From NCBI GenBank assembly GCA_937918935.1, contig CAKZSI010000055.1:1-61354 (forward strand): a stretch of 61,354 bases of DNA, written 5' to 3'. Of this stretch, positions 23,623 to 33,454 are shown piece by piece. Within the stretch, counting starts at the first letter, position 1. Each line of letters begins with the position of its first letter. The translations under genes were made by a program, and so were the position numbers. The notes beneath the pieces were generated by a model. The model did not search any database. It had not been told where the DNA came from and worked only from the letters and a program-made list of their open reading frames with translations. This DNA is from an uncultured Chloroflexales bacterium. GTDB lineage: Bacteria; Chloroflexota; Chloroflexia; Chloroflexales; Chloroflexaceae.

Positions 23623-24567
23623 TTATCCCAGACGAATCCGCGGGTTCAAAAAGGCATACATCACATCCGCGGCCAGGTTCGCCAGCGCGAAGATCAGCAC
23701 CGTGATCATACTTACGGCCTGCAACAGGGGCAGATCGCGCCGATCGATGGCGAAGGTCAGCAGGCGGCCCACCCCGGGGTAGTTGAAGACGTTCTCGACC
23801 ACGATCAGGCCGCTGATCAGCCACCCCAGGCTGATTGCCACCACCGTGACGGTCGGCAACAACGCGTTCCGCAACACATGGCGCACGATCACCACCCGGC
23901 GCGGCAGGCCCTTCAACGCGGCCGTGCGTACATAATCCTGCCGCAGTTCCTCGATCACCCCGGCCCGGGTCAGACGAATAATGTAGGCCAGCAGCACCAG
24001 CGTCGCCGTTAGCGCCGGCAGGATCAACTGTGGCAGCGCGGCCATAAAGCCGCTGTCCGGGGCAATCGAAGAGTTTGCCGGCAACCAGCGTAACCGGAAG
24101 GCGAACAGGTCGATCAGCACCAGCCCGGTGACAAACTCGGGCAACCCGACCACCGCCAGCGCGCCGATGCTGATCGCCTGGTCCGCCGGGCGTTCCTCGC
24201 GCAGCCCGGCGATCACCCCCAGGGCCACCGCCAGCGGCACGGCGATCAGCAGCGTCAAACCGGCCAGCATCAACGAGTTGCCCAGCCGCTCCAGCACCAC
24301 CTCGCGGATCGGCAGGCGCGTGCTGTAGGACCGCCCCCAGTCTCCCCGCACGAAGTCGCCCAGCCAGTCCACGTACTGCACCACCGCCGGGCGATTGAGA
24401 CCCAGTTCCTCGCGCAGTGCCTCCAGGGCCTGCTCGCTTGCCTCGCGCCCCAGGATCACCCGCGCCACGTCGCCCGGCAGCAGCCGGGTGATCACGAAGA
24501 TCAGCATCGAGGTGAACAGCAGCGTCAGCCCCAGAAAGCCCAGGCGACGCAAAATGTAGCGTGTCAT
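23623..24567 (-). CDS. ABC transporter permease, DppB type
   Basis: 314-aa inner-membrane permease of the dipeptide/oligopeptide/nickel importer family. It starts MTRYILRRLGFLGLTLLFTSMLIFVITRLLPGD, the family's first helix, followed by five more helices. The EAA-like loop is LRQDYVRTAALKGLPRRVVIVRHVLRNALLPTV near 195-230. ATG 24567 is preferred; the longer open frame adds 18 non-homologous residues. It is the last gene of the importer set and is separated from the ATPase gene by about 330 bp with a large hairpin, unusual for this normally adjacent pair of permeases. Confidence 0.88.
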   Translation of the reverse strand: MTRYILRRLGFLGLTLLFTSMLIFVITRLLPGDVARVILGREASEQALEALREELGLNRPAVVQYVDWLGDFVRGDWGRSYSTRLPIREVVLERLGNSLMLAGLTLLIAVPLAVALGVIAGLREERPADQAISIGALAVVGLPEFVTGLVLIDLFAFRLRWLPANSSIAPDSGFMAALPQLILPALTATLVLLAYIIRLTRAGVIEELRQDYVRTAALKGLPRRVVIVRHVLRNALLPTVTVVAISLGWLISGLIVVENVFNYPGVGRLLTFAIDRRDLPLLQAVSMITVLIFALANLAADVMYAFLNPRIRLG

Positions 24568-24896
24568 TGGCGATCTGCCCCCTCCCTGACCCTTTCTCAG
24601 GTGGAGGGTTTTCCGGCACACCCTCGCGTCGCATTCGCCATCGGGGGCATTGGGACGCCCAACTCCCCCCTCTCCACCTACGGTGGAGAGGGGGGCAGGG
24701 GGGTGAGGATCGCAAGCGCATTGGAATGCCGAAAACCCCTTCTCGCTCCAAAAACCTTACACCTGAGATCTCCCTGACCCTCCTCCGCCGGGGGATGCAA
24801 CCAGCCGCCTCCCTCCAGCGGGGGGAGGCGATGTGGCGCGCTGCACGCGCGCCACCGTTATGACAGGTCAATCTTTTTGAGAAACGCTATCAAAAT
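24568..24896. other. Gap inside importer operon with 14-bp hairpin
   Basis: No gene. It carries a perfect inverted repeat, CCCCCCTCTCCACC (24665-24678) and GGTGGAGAGGGGGG (24682-24695) around TAC, followed by a G-rich run on the plus strand. A second inverted stretch rich in CCTCC and GGAGG lies at 24775-24830. These look like dispersed intergenic repeats inserted within the operon. Confidence 0.6.
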
Positions 24897-26972
24897 CTAA
24901 AATCCAACATCCGATCCCTGCAACCCGCTGAGCTCCTCCAGAGGTATATGGCACCTGATGCGGTGGCCGTTGCCGGCATCGCGCCAGGGCGGCTCCTCCT
25001 GCGCACAGATCGGCCCGAGAAAGCGATGACAGCGAGTGTGGAAGCGGCAACCTGAGGGGATTGCGGTAGGGGCAGGGATGTCGCCCTCCAGCGCAATCGG
25101 CGTGCGCGGCGGGTCGGGCGGCAGAGTGGGCAGGGCCGAGAGCAGCGCCTCGGTGTAGGGGTGCAGCGGCGGCTGCAACACGGCCTCGACCGGTCCCTCC
25201 TCCAGCACCTGCCCCAGGTAGATCACCGCCACATCGTCGGCCAGGTAGCTCACCACCCCCAGGTCGTGGGTGATGAACAGGTAGGTCGTGCCGTTGCGGC
25301 GGCGCAACTCGCTCAGCAGGTTGAGCACCGCCGCCTGTACCGAGACATCGAGCGCCGAAACTGACTCATCGAGCAGCACCAGGTCCGGCTCGGCAGCAAA
25401 GGCGCGGGCAATCGCCACGCGCTGCCGCTCGCCGCCACTCAACTGCGCCGGGTAACGTGCGGCGTAACCAGGGTCGAGCTTTACCGCGTCGAGGAGCCGG
25501 GCCACGCGCCGGTCGGCCTCCGCCCGCGTGAGGCGCCCCAGCCGCATCAACGGGCGTCGCAGCGCCTCGCCGATCGTCAGATAGGGATTCAGGGCCTCCT
25601 GCGGGTTTTGAAAGACCATCTGGATGCGTCGCAGCACCGCCGGGGCGCGCTGCTCCAGCCCCGGCGCCAGCGGCACGTCCACCAGGTTGATCTCACCGCG
25701 GGTGCGCTCTTCCAACCCCACCACACAACGCGCCAGCGTAGTCTTGCCACTCCCGCTCTCGCCAACCACCCCGAGCGTGCGCCCACGGCCCAACCGCAGG
25801 TCAACCCCATCCACCGCCCGCACCGCCCGCGGCGGGCGGCGCGCCAGCCGGTCGCCCAGGCCACGCCGCAGCGGGAACAGCTTCTCGACCCCGCTGAGCG
25901 AGAGCACTGGCTCAACGGCGGAGGGTGATAGTTCGGATAGCAGAATCGCGCCGGTTTCCTCGGCGCTGGCCAGCGCCCCGCGCTCCACCTCGCGCCAGCG
26001 GAAGCAACGCACCTGGCGATCCGGCGTTGGCGCTTCCAGCGGCGGGCGCTCGGTGCGGCAGCGATCCAGCGCCAGCGGGCAACGGGGGTGAAACACGCAC
26101 CCGCGCGGTAGATCATCCAGGCGAGGAATGGCGCCAGGGATGGGACGCAGCGGGCGCAGCGTGTGGCGCATACCCGGACGGGGCAGGCTGTCAATCAGCC
26201 CGACGGTGTAGGGGTGCAGCGGCGTGGCAAACAGGGCCGCGGTAGGCCCCGTCTCGACCAGTTCGCCGGCGTAGAGCACCGCTACCCGGTCGCACATCCG
26301 TGCCACAATGCCCAGGTTGTGTGAAATGAACAACGTCGCCCGTTCGCCCGACTTGTTCGTCAGGTCGGCGAGCAGGGTGAGAATAGCGGCTTCGGTGGTC
26401 ACATCCAGGCTGGTCGTCGGCTCATCAAGAATGAGCAAGGCCGGATCGCCGTGCAGCGCCATGGCGATCAGCGCGCGCTGCTGCATGCCGCCGCTCAACT
26501 CGTGGGGATAGCCCCCCGCGACCCGCTCCGGATCGGCCAGGCGGACGAGGCGCAGCAGGTCCAGGGCCTGACGGCGCGCCTCGGTGGGGGTGATCGTCCG
26601 TGCAGCGCCCTGGAGGATGGCCTCGGCTACCTGATCGCCAATGCGTAACGAAGGGTTGAGCGCCGCCAGGGGGTTCTGCGGAACCAGACGCACGTCGCGC
26701 GCCCAGATGGCGCGCAGTGCGCCCGGCGACAGCGTGGCCAGATCGACGCCACGCAGGCGCACCGTACCCGCGCGGATCGCCCCGCCGGCCCCGAGAAAGC
26801 GTAACGTCGCCAGCGCCAGGGTGCTCTTGCCGCTGCCACTCTCCCCTACCACCCCCAGACGCTCGCCGGGGGCCACTCGCAGGGTTACGTCGCGCACCGC
26901 GTCGCGCCACCCCTCCGCGCCCCGATAACCAACGGTCAGATTGTCAATCTCCAGGATAGACACACCTTGCAC
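24897..26972 (-). CDS. Fused dipeptide ABC transporter ATPase (two NBDs)
   Basis: 691-aa protein with two complete nucleotide-binding domains, equivalent to DppD and DppF joined in one chain. The first NBD has GESGSGKST (about 40-48), LSGGMQQR and ILDEPTTSLD, then an oligopeptide-type C-terminal extension with the cysteine set CVFHPRCPLALDRC. The second has GESGSGKTT (about 402), LSGGERQR and LLDESVSALD, and ends with CRFHTRCHRF...C. The cysteine tails match those that bind a 4Fe-4S cluster in DppD-like proteins. The ABC sites appear intact in both halves. It lies directly after the DppC-type permease gene (75-bp gap) and powers the importer from the cytoplasm. Confidence 0.9.
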   Translation of the reverse strand: MQGVSILEIDNLTVGYRGAEGWRDAVRDVTLRVAPGERLGVVGESGSGKSTLALATLRFLGAGGAIRAGTVRLRGVDLATLSPGALRAIWARDVRLVPQNPLAALNPSLRIGDQVAEAILQGAARTITPTEARRQALDLLRLVRLADPERVAGGYPHELSGGMQQRALIAMALHGDPALLILDEPTTSLDVTTEAAILTLLADLTNKSGERATLFISHNLGIVARMCDRVAVLYAGELVETGPTAALFATPLHPYTVGLIDSLPRPGMRHTLRPLRPIPGAIPRLDDLPRGCVFHPRCPLALDRCRTERPPLEAPTPDRQVRCFRWREVERGALASAEETGAILLSELSPSAVEPVLSLSGVEKLFPLRRGLGDRLARRPPRAVRAVDGVDLRLGRGRTLGVVGESGSGKTTLARCVVGLEERTRGEINLVDVPLAPGLEQRAPAVLRRIQMVFQNPQEALNPYLTIGEALRRPLMRLGRLTRAEADRRVARLLDAVKLDPGYAARYPAQLSGGERQRVAIARAFAAEPDLVLLDESVSALDVSVQAAVLNLLSELRRRNGTTYLFITHDLGVVSYLADDVAVIYLGQVLEEGPVEAVLQPPLHPYTEALLSALPTLPPDPPRTPIALEGDIPAPTAIPSGCRFHTRCHRFLGPICAQEEPPWRDAGNGHRIRCHIPLEELSGLQGSDVGF

Positions 26973-27047
26973 CGTTTCCCCTTCCTCAACCAGCCTGTAC
27001 GCTACAAAGCTCGTATGCAGAGGCTTTCACCATCTCCACACCTCCCC

Positions 27048-27941
27048 TCACCCTCCGCCATGCTGCAGAGCCCGCCGCAAACCATCGGCGAGCAGGTTCA
27101 CCCCAACGACCAGCAGGGCGATGGACCCGGCAGGAAAGTAGAGTGACCAGGGGGCCAGAGCCACGTCGTTGCGCGCCTCCAGCACCATCAGGCCCCAATC
27201 TGGGGCCGGCGGCTGCACCCCCACCCCCAGGAAACCCAGCGACGCCACCAGGAAGATGGCGTAGGAGAAGCGCAGCGCCGCCTCCACAGTCAGGGCCGGC
27301 AGCACCGAAGGCAGGATCTCACGCCCCAGGATGTAACCCAGCGTTTCGCCGCGCATACGCGCCGCCTCGATGAAACCGCGCGGCTTGATCGCCAGCACCA
27401 CGCTCCGCACCACCCGTGCCACGATCGGCGTGTAGACCAGCACGATAACCAGCAGCACACTCTGGCGCGAGGGGCCGACCGTACCCAGCAGCATCAGCGC
27501 CAGTAGCAGCGCGGGAATGGCCAGCAAGCCGTCAAAGGAGCGAAAGGTCAACTCCTCGACCCAGCCGCCGCGGTAGGCCGTCACCAGCCCGATCCCCGTC
27601 CCCAGCGCCACCGCAACCAGTGTGCCGGCACCCGCCAGGGCGAAGATGTCGCGTGTCCCCAGCACCACCCGGCTGAAGACATCGCGGCCCAGCCGGTCAG
27701 TGCCGAAGAAATGCTCGCGCGACGGGGGCAACCAGCGCGCGCCGGGAAGCTGGTCGGTGGCGCGGTAGGGAGCGATCAGCGGGCCAAACAGCGCCAGCGC
27801 CACAAAGAGTAAGACGATCGCCGCCCCGATCGCCGACGTCGGACGCCCCCAGATCGCCCGCAGCGCCCTTTGCCATGCACCGGGCGCGCCGCCGGTCAAC
27901 GCTCCGTCGCCAATGCCGCGTTCAACCGTCTCAAGGGCCAT
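27048..27941 (-). CDS. ABC transporter permease, DppC type
   Basis: 297-aa permease. The N-terminus has the DppC-like helix GRPTSAIGAAIVLLFVALALFGPLIAPY and the periplasm-facing PPSREHFFGTDRLGRDVFSRVVLGTR, diagnostic of this subfamily. The EAA loop reads FIEAARMRGETLGYILGREILPSVLPALTVEA near 185-215. Six helices are expected. It lies between the binding-protein gene and the fused ATPase gene. Substrate not determined: dipeptides, oligopeptides, nickel and some sugars are all moved by this family. Confidence 0.9.
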   Translation of the reverse strand: MALETVERGIGDGALTGGAPGAWQRALRAIWGRPTSAIGAAIVLLFVALALFGPLIAPYRATDQLPGARWLPPSREHFFGTDRLGRDVFSRVVLGTRDIFALAGAGTLVAVALGTGIGLVTAYRGGWVEELTFRSFDGLLAIPALLLALMLLGTVGPSRQSVLLVIVLVYTPIVARVVRSVVLAIKPRGFIEAARMRGETLGYILGREILPSVLPALTVEAALRFSYAIFLVASLGFLGVGVQPPAPDWGLMVLEARNDVALAPWSLYFPAGSIALLVVGVNLLADGLRRALQHGGG

Positions 27942-28013
27942 GGTTGTTTGTGGAGATCTGGGGGTGTGCAGGTGTGGAACTGGAGAGCTGTAATTTCACC
28001 TCCACACTCCCCC

Positions 28014-29669
28014 CTACCCTGCGGCGCGGATCGCCGCCAGATCGGTACGACCCGGGAACGGCCGCAACTCGAAACCCTCAAAGCCGTTGCGAATGGCCCC
28101 CAATGCTGCGAAGAAGTAGGGCACGATGATGGGGCCGCGCTCGATTAGAATGCGCTGGATCTCCCGGTAGGCCGCGACGCGCTCCGCTTCGTCGAGGGTC
28201 GAGCCGGCTCGGGCCGCCAGTTCGTCGAACTCGGCGTCGGAGAAGTGGCTCTCGTTCCACTTCGCCCCCGTGACCAGCATCACATCGAGGTAGAACTGCG
28301 GCACGGGCCGCGAGCCCCAGCCAGTGATGCCCAGATCCACCTCCAGCCAGCCATTCTCACCGTAGTAGACGCTCTCCGGCTCGACGATCACGTTCACATC
28401 AATCCCTGCCTCGGCCCACTGTTCCTTCAGCACCACGGCCAGGTCGGGCCGGTCACCCGAGTCGGGCACGTGCAGGTCAAGCTTCAGGCCGTTAGCATAG
28501 CCGGCCTGAGCGAGCAAATCACGAGCGCGGGCGGGGTCGCGCGGCGGGATGGGCGTCTCCTCGCTGTAGTAGGCCGCAAAGAGCGGGCCGATGGGGCTAT
28601 CGCGACCCACGGCCCCGAGACCCAGCGTCACTGTCTCGAAGATCGCCTGGCGGTCGGTGGCCAGTTTCAGCGCCTGGATCACCTCGGGCTTATTGCCCGG
28701 CTCCCGGTCGGAGCGCAGGCGCACCAGGTCGAAGCCATTGGTCGGGACCTGCACCGCCGTCAGGCCCGGCTCGCGCCGCAGCGTCTCGAAGAGCGGCGTC
28801 GGCATACGCATGGCAATGTCCACCTGTCCGCCACGCAGCGCATCAACCGCGGCGGCCTGGTCGGCGAAGAAGATCAATTCCAGATTGGCCACGCCAGGCT
28901 TGCCGGCAACAAAGTAATTCTCGTTGGCCACCAGGGTCATCCGATTCTCGGGCCGGTACTCGGCCACCTTGAAGGGACCGGTGCCGTTGAAGCTGGTCGC
29001 CGCGTCCGTCGTTTCGGCTTTGAGCACCAGGGCGCGGTTATCGCTGAGGTCGTAGAGGAAGAAGGGATTGGGTTGTGACAGGGTAAACACCACCGTGCCA
29101 TCGCCGTCGGCCTCCACTGCGGTGACGCCAGCGTAGAGATCGGCGGTGGGCAACTGCAACGACGGATCGCGCAGGCGGTTGAAGGTCCAGGCCACATCAG
29201 CGGCGGTGAGCGGGCTGCCATCGTGAAACGTCGCCCCCTCCGCCAGGCGTAGCGTGTAGGTCAGGCCATCATCGCTCACTTGCCATTCGCGGGCCAGGCG
29301 CGGAACGATCTCGTTGCGGGCGTTGATGTCCACCAGATAGTCATAGATCGAGTGGAGGATCAGGATCTCGGCATCGGAGGAAGCCAGGGCCGGATCGAGT
29401 TGGACGGGGATCTCTGTGGCAACGCGGAGGGTGGCGACGGCGCCGCCGGGCGCGGGGGCGGTGGGCGCGGCGGTTGCCGGCGCTCCTCCCGGTGGCGCGG
29501 CCGTAGGCGCCGGGGTAGCGGCCCCCCCACAGGCGGCCAGGGCGGCCGCCCCGGCGGAGAGGCCCAGGGCGCTCATCAGCCGCATAAACTCGCGGCGACT
29601 GAGCCTGGCCGCAAACACGTCACGGCGCGCGGCCTGAATGATGCGGTCATCAGCATCCCGCACTGACAT
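28014..29669 (-). CDS. Solute-binding lipoprotein, family 5, Tat-exported
   Basis: 551-aa extracytoplasmic substrate-binding protein of family 5 (DppA/OppA). The signal region shows a twin-arginine motif SRREFMRL (24-31), a hydrophobic stretch and a lipobox LAAC with Cys47 as the likely lipidated residue, then an Ala/Pro/Thr-rich linker. The binding domain has LAREWQVSDDGLTYTLRLAEGATFHDGSPLTAADVAWTFNRL, the family signature. ATG 29669 is chosen since ctgagga lies about 9 nt upstream and the longer frame has no signal. First gene of the importer set; ligand unknown. Confidence 0.9.
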   Translation of the reverse strand: MSVRDADDRIIQAARRDVFAARLSRREFMRLMSALGLSAGAAALAACGGAATPAPTAAPPGGAPATAAPTAPAPGGAVATLRVATEIPVQLDPALASSDAEILILHSIYDYLVDINARNEIVPRLAREWQVSDDGLTYTLRLAEGATFHDGSPLTAADVAWTFNRLRDPSLQLPTADLYAGVTAVEADGDGTVVFTLSQPNPFFLYDLSDNRALVLKAETTDAATSFNGTGPFKVAEYRPENRMTLVANENYFVAGKPGVANLELIFFADQAAAVDALRGGQVDIAMRMPTPLFETLRREPGLTAVQVPTNGFDLVRLRSDREPGNKPEVIQALKLATDRQAIFETVTLGLGAVGRDSPIGPLFAAYYSEETPIPPRDPARARDLLAQAGYANGLKLDLHVPDSGDRPDLAVVLKEQWAEAGIDVNVIVEPESVYYGENGWLEVDLGITGWGSRPVPQFYLDVMLVTGAKWNESHFSDAEFDELAARAGSTLDEAERVAAYREIQRILIERGPIIVPYFFAALGAIRNGFEGFELRPFPGRTDLAAIRAAG

Positions 29670-29804
29670 AGGGGTTTCCTCAGGAGCATTGCAAAGAGCG
29701 GCTCGCGAAAGGCAACATATGGAGAGGAGGGGGCGAGCAACATGGGAGGATCCAGCGGCAGCGTGCAAACGGCGCCGTGCGCATTGGGGGAGGACGTGGC
29801 GCTC

Positions 29805-30296
29805 CTACCAGCCCCAGGTGCCGGGGCCGCCCTTGAACGGACCGACAATATCCGACGTGATCCAGCCGCCGTAGAAGCCGCCTGGCTGCGGCGTCACCAG
29901 TTCATCGTCGACGTAGCAGGCGTCCATCAGCGCCGGATAGAACGCCACCGCGTTACGAAGAGCCTCATAGCCAGGAGCGGGATCGGGATAGTACCAGGCG
30001 GCGTGTTCGGCGCGGCGCCCCCCGGCGGTCAGCGTATAGTAGTACGCCTGGCCCTTGAACTCACAGAACGTCCGCCGCCCGGTTGGCGTCAGATAATCCA
30101 TCTGAATATCGGCGGGCGGGATATAGTAAACAGGCGGATGGCTCGTTTCAAGCACCCGAAAACCACGGCGCGAATCGGCAATCAACACTCCGCCAAAGAC
30201 CACCCGCAGGCGGCGCGTGATCGGCTCGACCCGCGGGGGGCGAGGATAGTCCCAGACGGACTCCTGACCGGGACCGGGTGGAATACGATGGATCAT
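29805..30296 (-). CDS. DUF427 family protein
   Basis: 163-aa DUF427 protein. The conserved parts are VRVVFGGVLIADSRRGFRVLETSHPPVYYIPPADI, FCEFKGQAYYYTL, AAWYYPDPAPGYEALRNAVAFYPALMD and a C-terminal PGGFYGGWITSDIVGPFKG. The family fold is a small beta barrel of unknown role. ATG 30296 is chosen because aggaag precedes it by 8 nt; the longer frame adds 14 residues. A leftward promoter is visible at 30423-30451. No functional link to neighbours. Confidence 0.85.
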   Translation of the reverse strand: MIHRIPPGPGQESVWDYPRPPRVEPITRRLRVVFGGVLIADSRRGFRVLETSHPPVYYIPPADIQMDYLTPTGRRTFCEFKGQAYYYTLTAGGRRAEHAAWYYPDPAPGYEALRNAVAFYPALMDACYVDDELVTPQPGGFYGGWITSDIVGPFKGGPGTWGW

Positions 30297-30422
30297 GGAC
30301 CATTCACTTCCTGGTAGACGCGGCGGTCTGAGGGTCAACCAGCATATCCCAACACCGTGAAACCCCTCGACGCCTATGGGTTCTGTCCACCTCTAATTGA
30401 TCGGGTTTTGTTCTATTACTTC

Positions 30423-30451
30423 ACTATACCACAGGATAGCACGCCTGCCAT
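30423..30451 (-). promoter_or_regulatory. Promoter of DUF427 gene
   Basis: On the minus strand, ATGGCA (30451-30446), 17-bp spacer, TATAGT (30428-30423). It would give a leader of about 120 nt before ATG 30296. Confidence 0.5.
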
Positions 30452-30647
30452 CATCCGAAAACCCGGGCTTGTCCGGCGTTCGCCTCCTACCGCATGGTGC
30501 GCGACTTCTGCGCCCAGGCGTTGGGTTTGCCCCGAGGCCGTAGCACAGGTCTCGACGCGAAAACAATGAACAATCGGCTCCTATGCACCTGTGTACCGGC
30601 GCAACTCAGGGCCGGCGCAAACGGTATGAATGATGACGGCATAGCCC

Positions 30648-30676
30648 TTGCGCGACACGCACGTTCGTGCTACAAT
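30648..30676 (+). promoter_or_regulatory. Upstream recA promoter candidate
   Basis: TTGCGC (30648-30653), 17-bp spacer, TACAAT (30671-30676). It overlaps the dyad at 30659-30689, so a protein bound there would block it. Confidence 0.5.
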
Positions 30677-30689
30677 AGCACAGACGTGC
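30659..30689. promoter_or_regulatory. Dyad upstream of recA, possible SOS operator
   Basis: GCACGTTCGTGCT (30659-30671) and AGCACAGACGTGC (30677-30689) are complementary at 11 of 13 positions around ACAAT. The location over a recA promoter suggests a LexA-type operator, but the half-site does not match a consensus I can name with confidence. Confidence 0.45.
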
Positions 30690-30697
30690 AATATCGG

Positions 30698-30727
30698 TTG
30701 CGCTGATGGGGCGCTATCCACTATAAT
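30698..30727 (+). promoter_or_regulatory. recA proximal promoter
   Basis: TTGCGC (30698-30703), 18-bp spacer, TATAAT (30722-30727). Transcription would start near 30734, giving a very short leader before GTG 30752. Confidence 0.65.
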
Positions 30728-30751
30728 ACGCGTAGTTTGAGGAGCACACAC

Positions 30752-31834
<1,083 letters not shown>

Positions 31835-31931
31835 CGCGCCTTCGGCAGGGTGCGTACCGCGTGCAAGCGACCGAGGCGCATGGGGCAAGGACGTCGTTCG
31901 CTCGAACCCTCTCTCCGATTGAGTGGGCAAC

Positions 31932-31958
31932 ATGGGGAAACCTGGTTTCCCCATTTTT
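31932..31958 (+). terminator. recA terminator formed by a family A palindrome
   Basis: Arms ATGGGGAAACC (31932-31942) and GGTTTCCCCAT (31944-31954) around one T, followed by TTTTT. This is family A copy 4 and has the form of an intrinsic terminator, 100 bp after the recA stop and 15 bp before recX. Confidence 0.75.
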
Positions 31959-31972
31959 GCTTTGCACCGCCT

Positions 31973-32638
31973 ATGCCAGCCGGAACCATCACCGCCATCC
32001 GTGCCCAGACCCACAATAGCCAGCGGGTCAATATCTTCGTTGAAGGGCGGTTCGCCTTCGGTCTCAGCCTCGACACCCTTGCCCGCGAGGGGTTGTATGT
32101 CGGGCAGTACCTCGATGAGGCCTCATTGATACGCCTGGAGGCCCTCGCCGAAACCGAACGCGCCCTGAGCGCCGCACTGCGCCTGCTCGCCGTGCGTCCC
32201 CGCTCCAGCGCCGAAATGTGTCAACGGCTGCGCCGCAAGGGCTTCGGCTCCGCCGCAGTAGCCTGCGTTCTCGAACGCCTGCTCGCCACCGGCATGCTCG
32301 ATGACGTGGTCTTTAGCCGCTACCTGATCGAGAATCGTCAGAGCTTTCGCCCCCGTGGCGCCCGTGCTCTGCGCGCGGAACTGCGCCACAAGGGGGTGGA
32401 CCGCGAGACTATCGAGGCGGCCATGGTCGCCTATGGCGGCGATGCAGACGCGGAACAGGCCTGCGCCCTCGCCGTTGCCCGCGCCGCGCTCTCTCGTTAC
32501 ACCCGCGTTCCTGATCGCGCCACCTTCGACCGCCGCCTCGGCGGTTTGCTCCAACGCCGCGGCTTTGATCTCGACACAATTCGCCCGATCCTTGCTATAC
32601 TGTGGCACGAACGTAGCGCGCCGCCCGATGAGCTATGA
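31973..32638 (+). CDS. recX: RecX regulatory protein
   Basis: 221-aa RecX, the partner that limits RecA filament growth. It has an extra N-terminal stretch (ITAIRAQTHNSQRVNIFVEGRFAFGLSLDTL) seen in longer family members, then the triple-helix repeats: ALRLLAVRPRSSAEMCQRLRRKGF, FSRYLIENRQSFRPRGARALRAELRHKGV and LGGLLQRRGFDLDTIRPIL. The open frame extends upstream through the recA terminator, so ATG 31973 is the sensible start; no clear ribosome-binding site is seen. The terminator just upstream means recX expression would depend on readthrough from recA. Confidence 0.9.
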   Translation: MPAGTITAIRAQTHNSQRVNIFVEGRFAFGLSLDTLAREGLYVGQYLDEASLIRLEALAETERALSAALRLLAVRPRSSAEMCQRLRRKGFGSAAVACVLERLLATGMLDDVVFSRYLIENRQSFRPRGARALRAELRHKGVDRETIEAAMVAYGGDADAEQACALAVARAALSRYTRVPDRATFDRRLGGLLQRRGFDLDTIRPILAILWHERSAPPDEL

Positions 32639-32701
32639 CCTGGCTTCCGCTGCCCTGCCGCGCCCGATAGCACCAGGCGGGCGTCTGGAAGGTGAAGAGT
32701 T

Positions 32702-33370
32702 ATGCCCGATGTTCAATTCCTTGGCCATGCCTGCGTGCGCATCCGCGGTCGTGATGGTATCATCGTCTGCGATCCCTACAGCCGCGCGATTGGCCTCGAC
32801 CTCGGCCGCCCGACAGCCCATATCGTGACCGTGAGCCACGATCATCCTGACCACAACAACGTCGCTGGCGTCAGACCGATGCGCGAGCGCCTCTTTGTGA
32901 TCAACGGTCCCGGTGAGTACGAAGTGGGCGGCATCCTCATTGCCGGTGTTCGCACCTACCACGACAAAGTGAAAGGCGTCGAGCGGGGCACGAACACCGT
33001 CTATACGATCCATCTCGACGATGTGGTCTTCTGTCACCTTGGCGATCTGGGTCACGAACTGAGCCAGGCGCAAATTGAGGAGATAGGCAGTGTTGATGTG
33101 CTGTTCATCCCCGTCGGGGGTGGCGAGACGATTACCCCCGCCGAGGCCTGCAGCGTGATCGCCCAGCTCGAGCCACGAATGGTCGTGCCCATTCACTTCA
33201 GGGCCGGTCAACTCTCCTTCGAGTATGACCTGGCGCCCCTCGAACGCTTCATCCACGAGATGGGCCTGAAGGATGTAACGCCCGAAGAGAAATTGACCGT
33301 GACAGCAGCTACGCTGCCGGCAGAGGGTGAAGAGACGCGCGTGGTTGTGCTCCGCGCGATCAATGGATGA
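32702..33370 (+). CDS. MBL-fold metal-dependent hydrolase
   Basis: 222-aa metallo-beta-lactamase fold protein of the UlaG-like group. The metal motif HDHPDH spans residues 46-51, with further candidates in NGPGEYEVGG, CHLGDLGH and the C-terminal PIHF. Members of this group are usually phosphodiesterases, lactonases or nucleases; the substrate is unknown. aaggtgaagag lies just before the ATG. It begins 63 bp after recX on the same strand and may belong to the same transcript. No membrane segment or export signal. Confidence 0.85.
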   Translation: MPDVQFLGHACVRIRGRDGIIVCDPYSRAIGLDLGRPTAHIVTVSHDHPDHNNVAGVRPMRERLFVINGPGEYEVGGILIAGVRTYHDKVKGVERGTNTVYTIHLDDVVFCHLGDLGHELSQAQIEEIGSVDVLFIPVGGGETITPAEACSVIAQLEPRMVVPIHFRAGQLSFEYDLAPLERFIHEMGLKDVTPEEKLTVTAATLPAEGEETRVVVLRAING

Positions 33371-33454
33371 AATGTCTGTAAAAGCTCCGGCGAGGCGCGT
33401 TCATATGTAGTGATATTTGTCCCTGGTTATTCGCGACCTCAGTTCGCCGGATGC

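Larger units (their letters stand above)
30297..30751. other. Divergent promoter region, DUF427 and recA
   Basis: 455 bp with no gene. It contains a leftward promoter for the DUF427 gene, two candidate rightward promoters for recA and a 13-bp imperfect dyad (30659-30689) between or over them. The segment 30380-30450 is AT-richer than average. Confidence 0.6.

Noticed and set aside
23468-24871. 467-aa minus-strand frame over the DppB-type permease
   Set aside because: It overlaps the permease in another frame and has Gly/Arg-rich composition with no motif.
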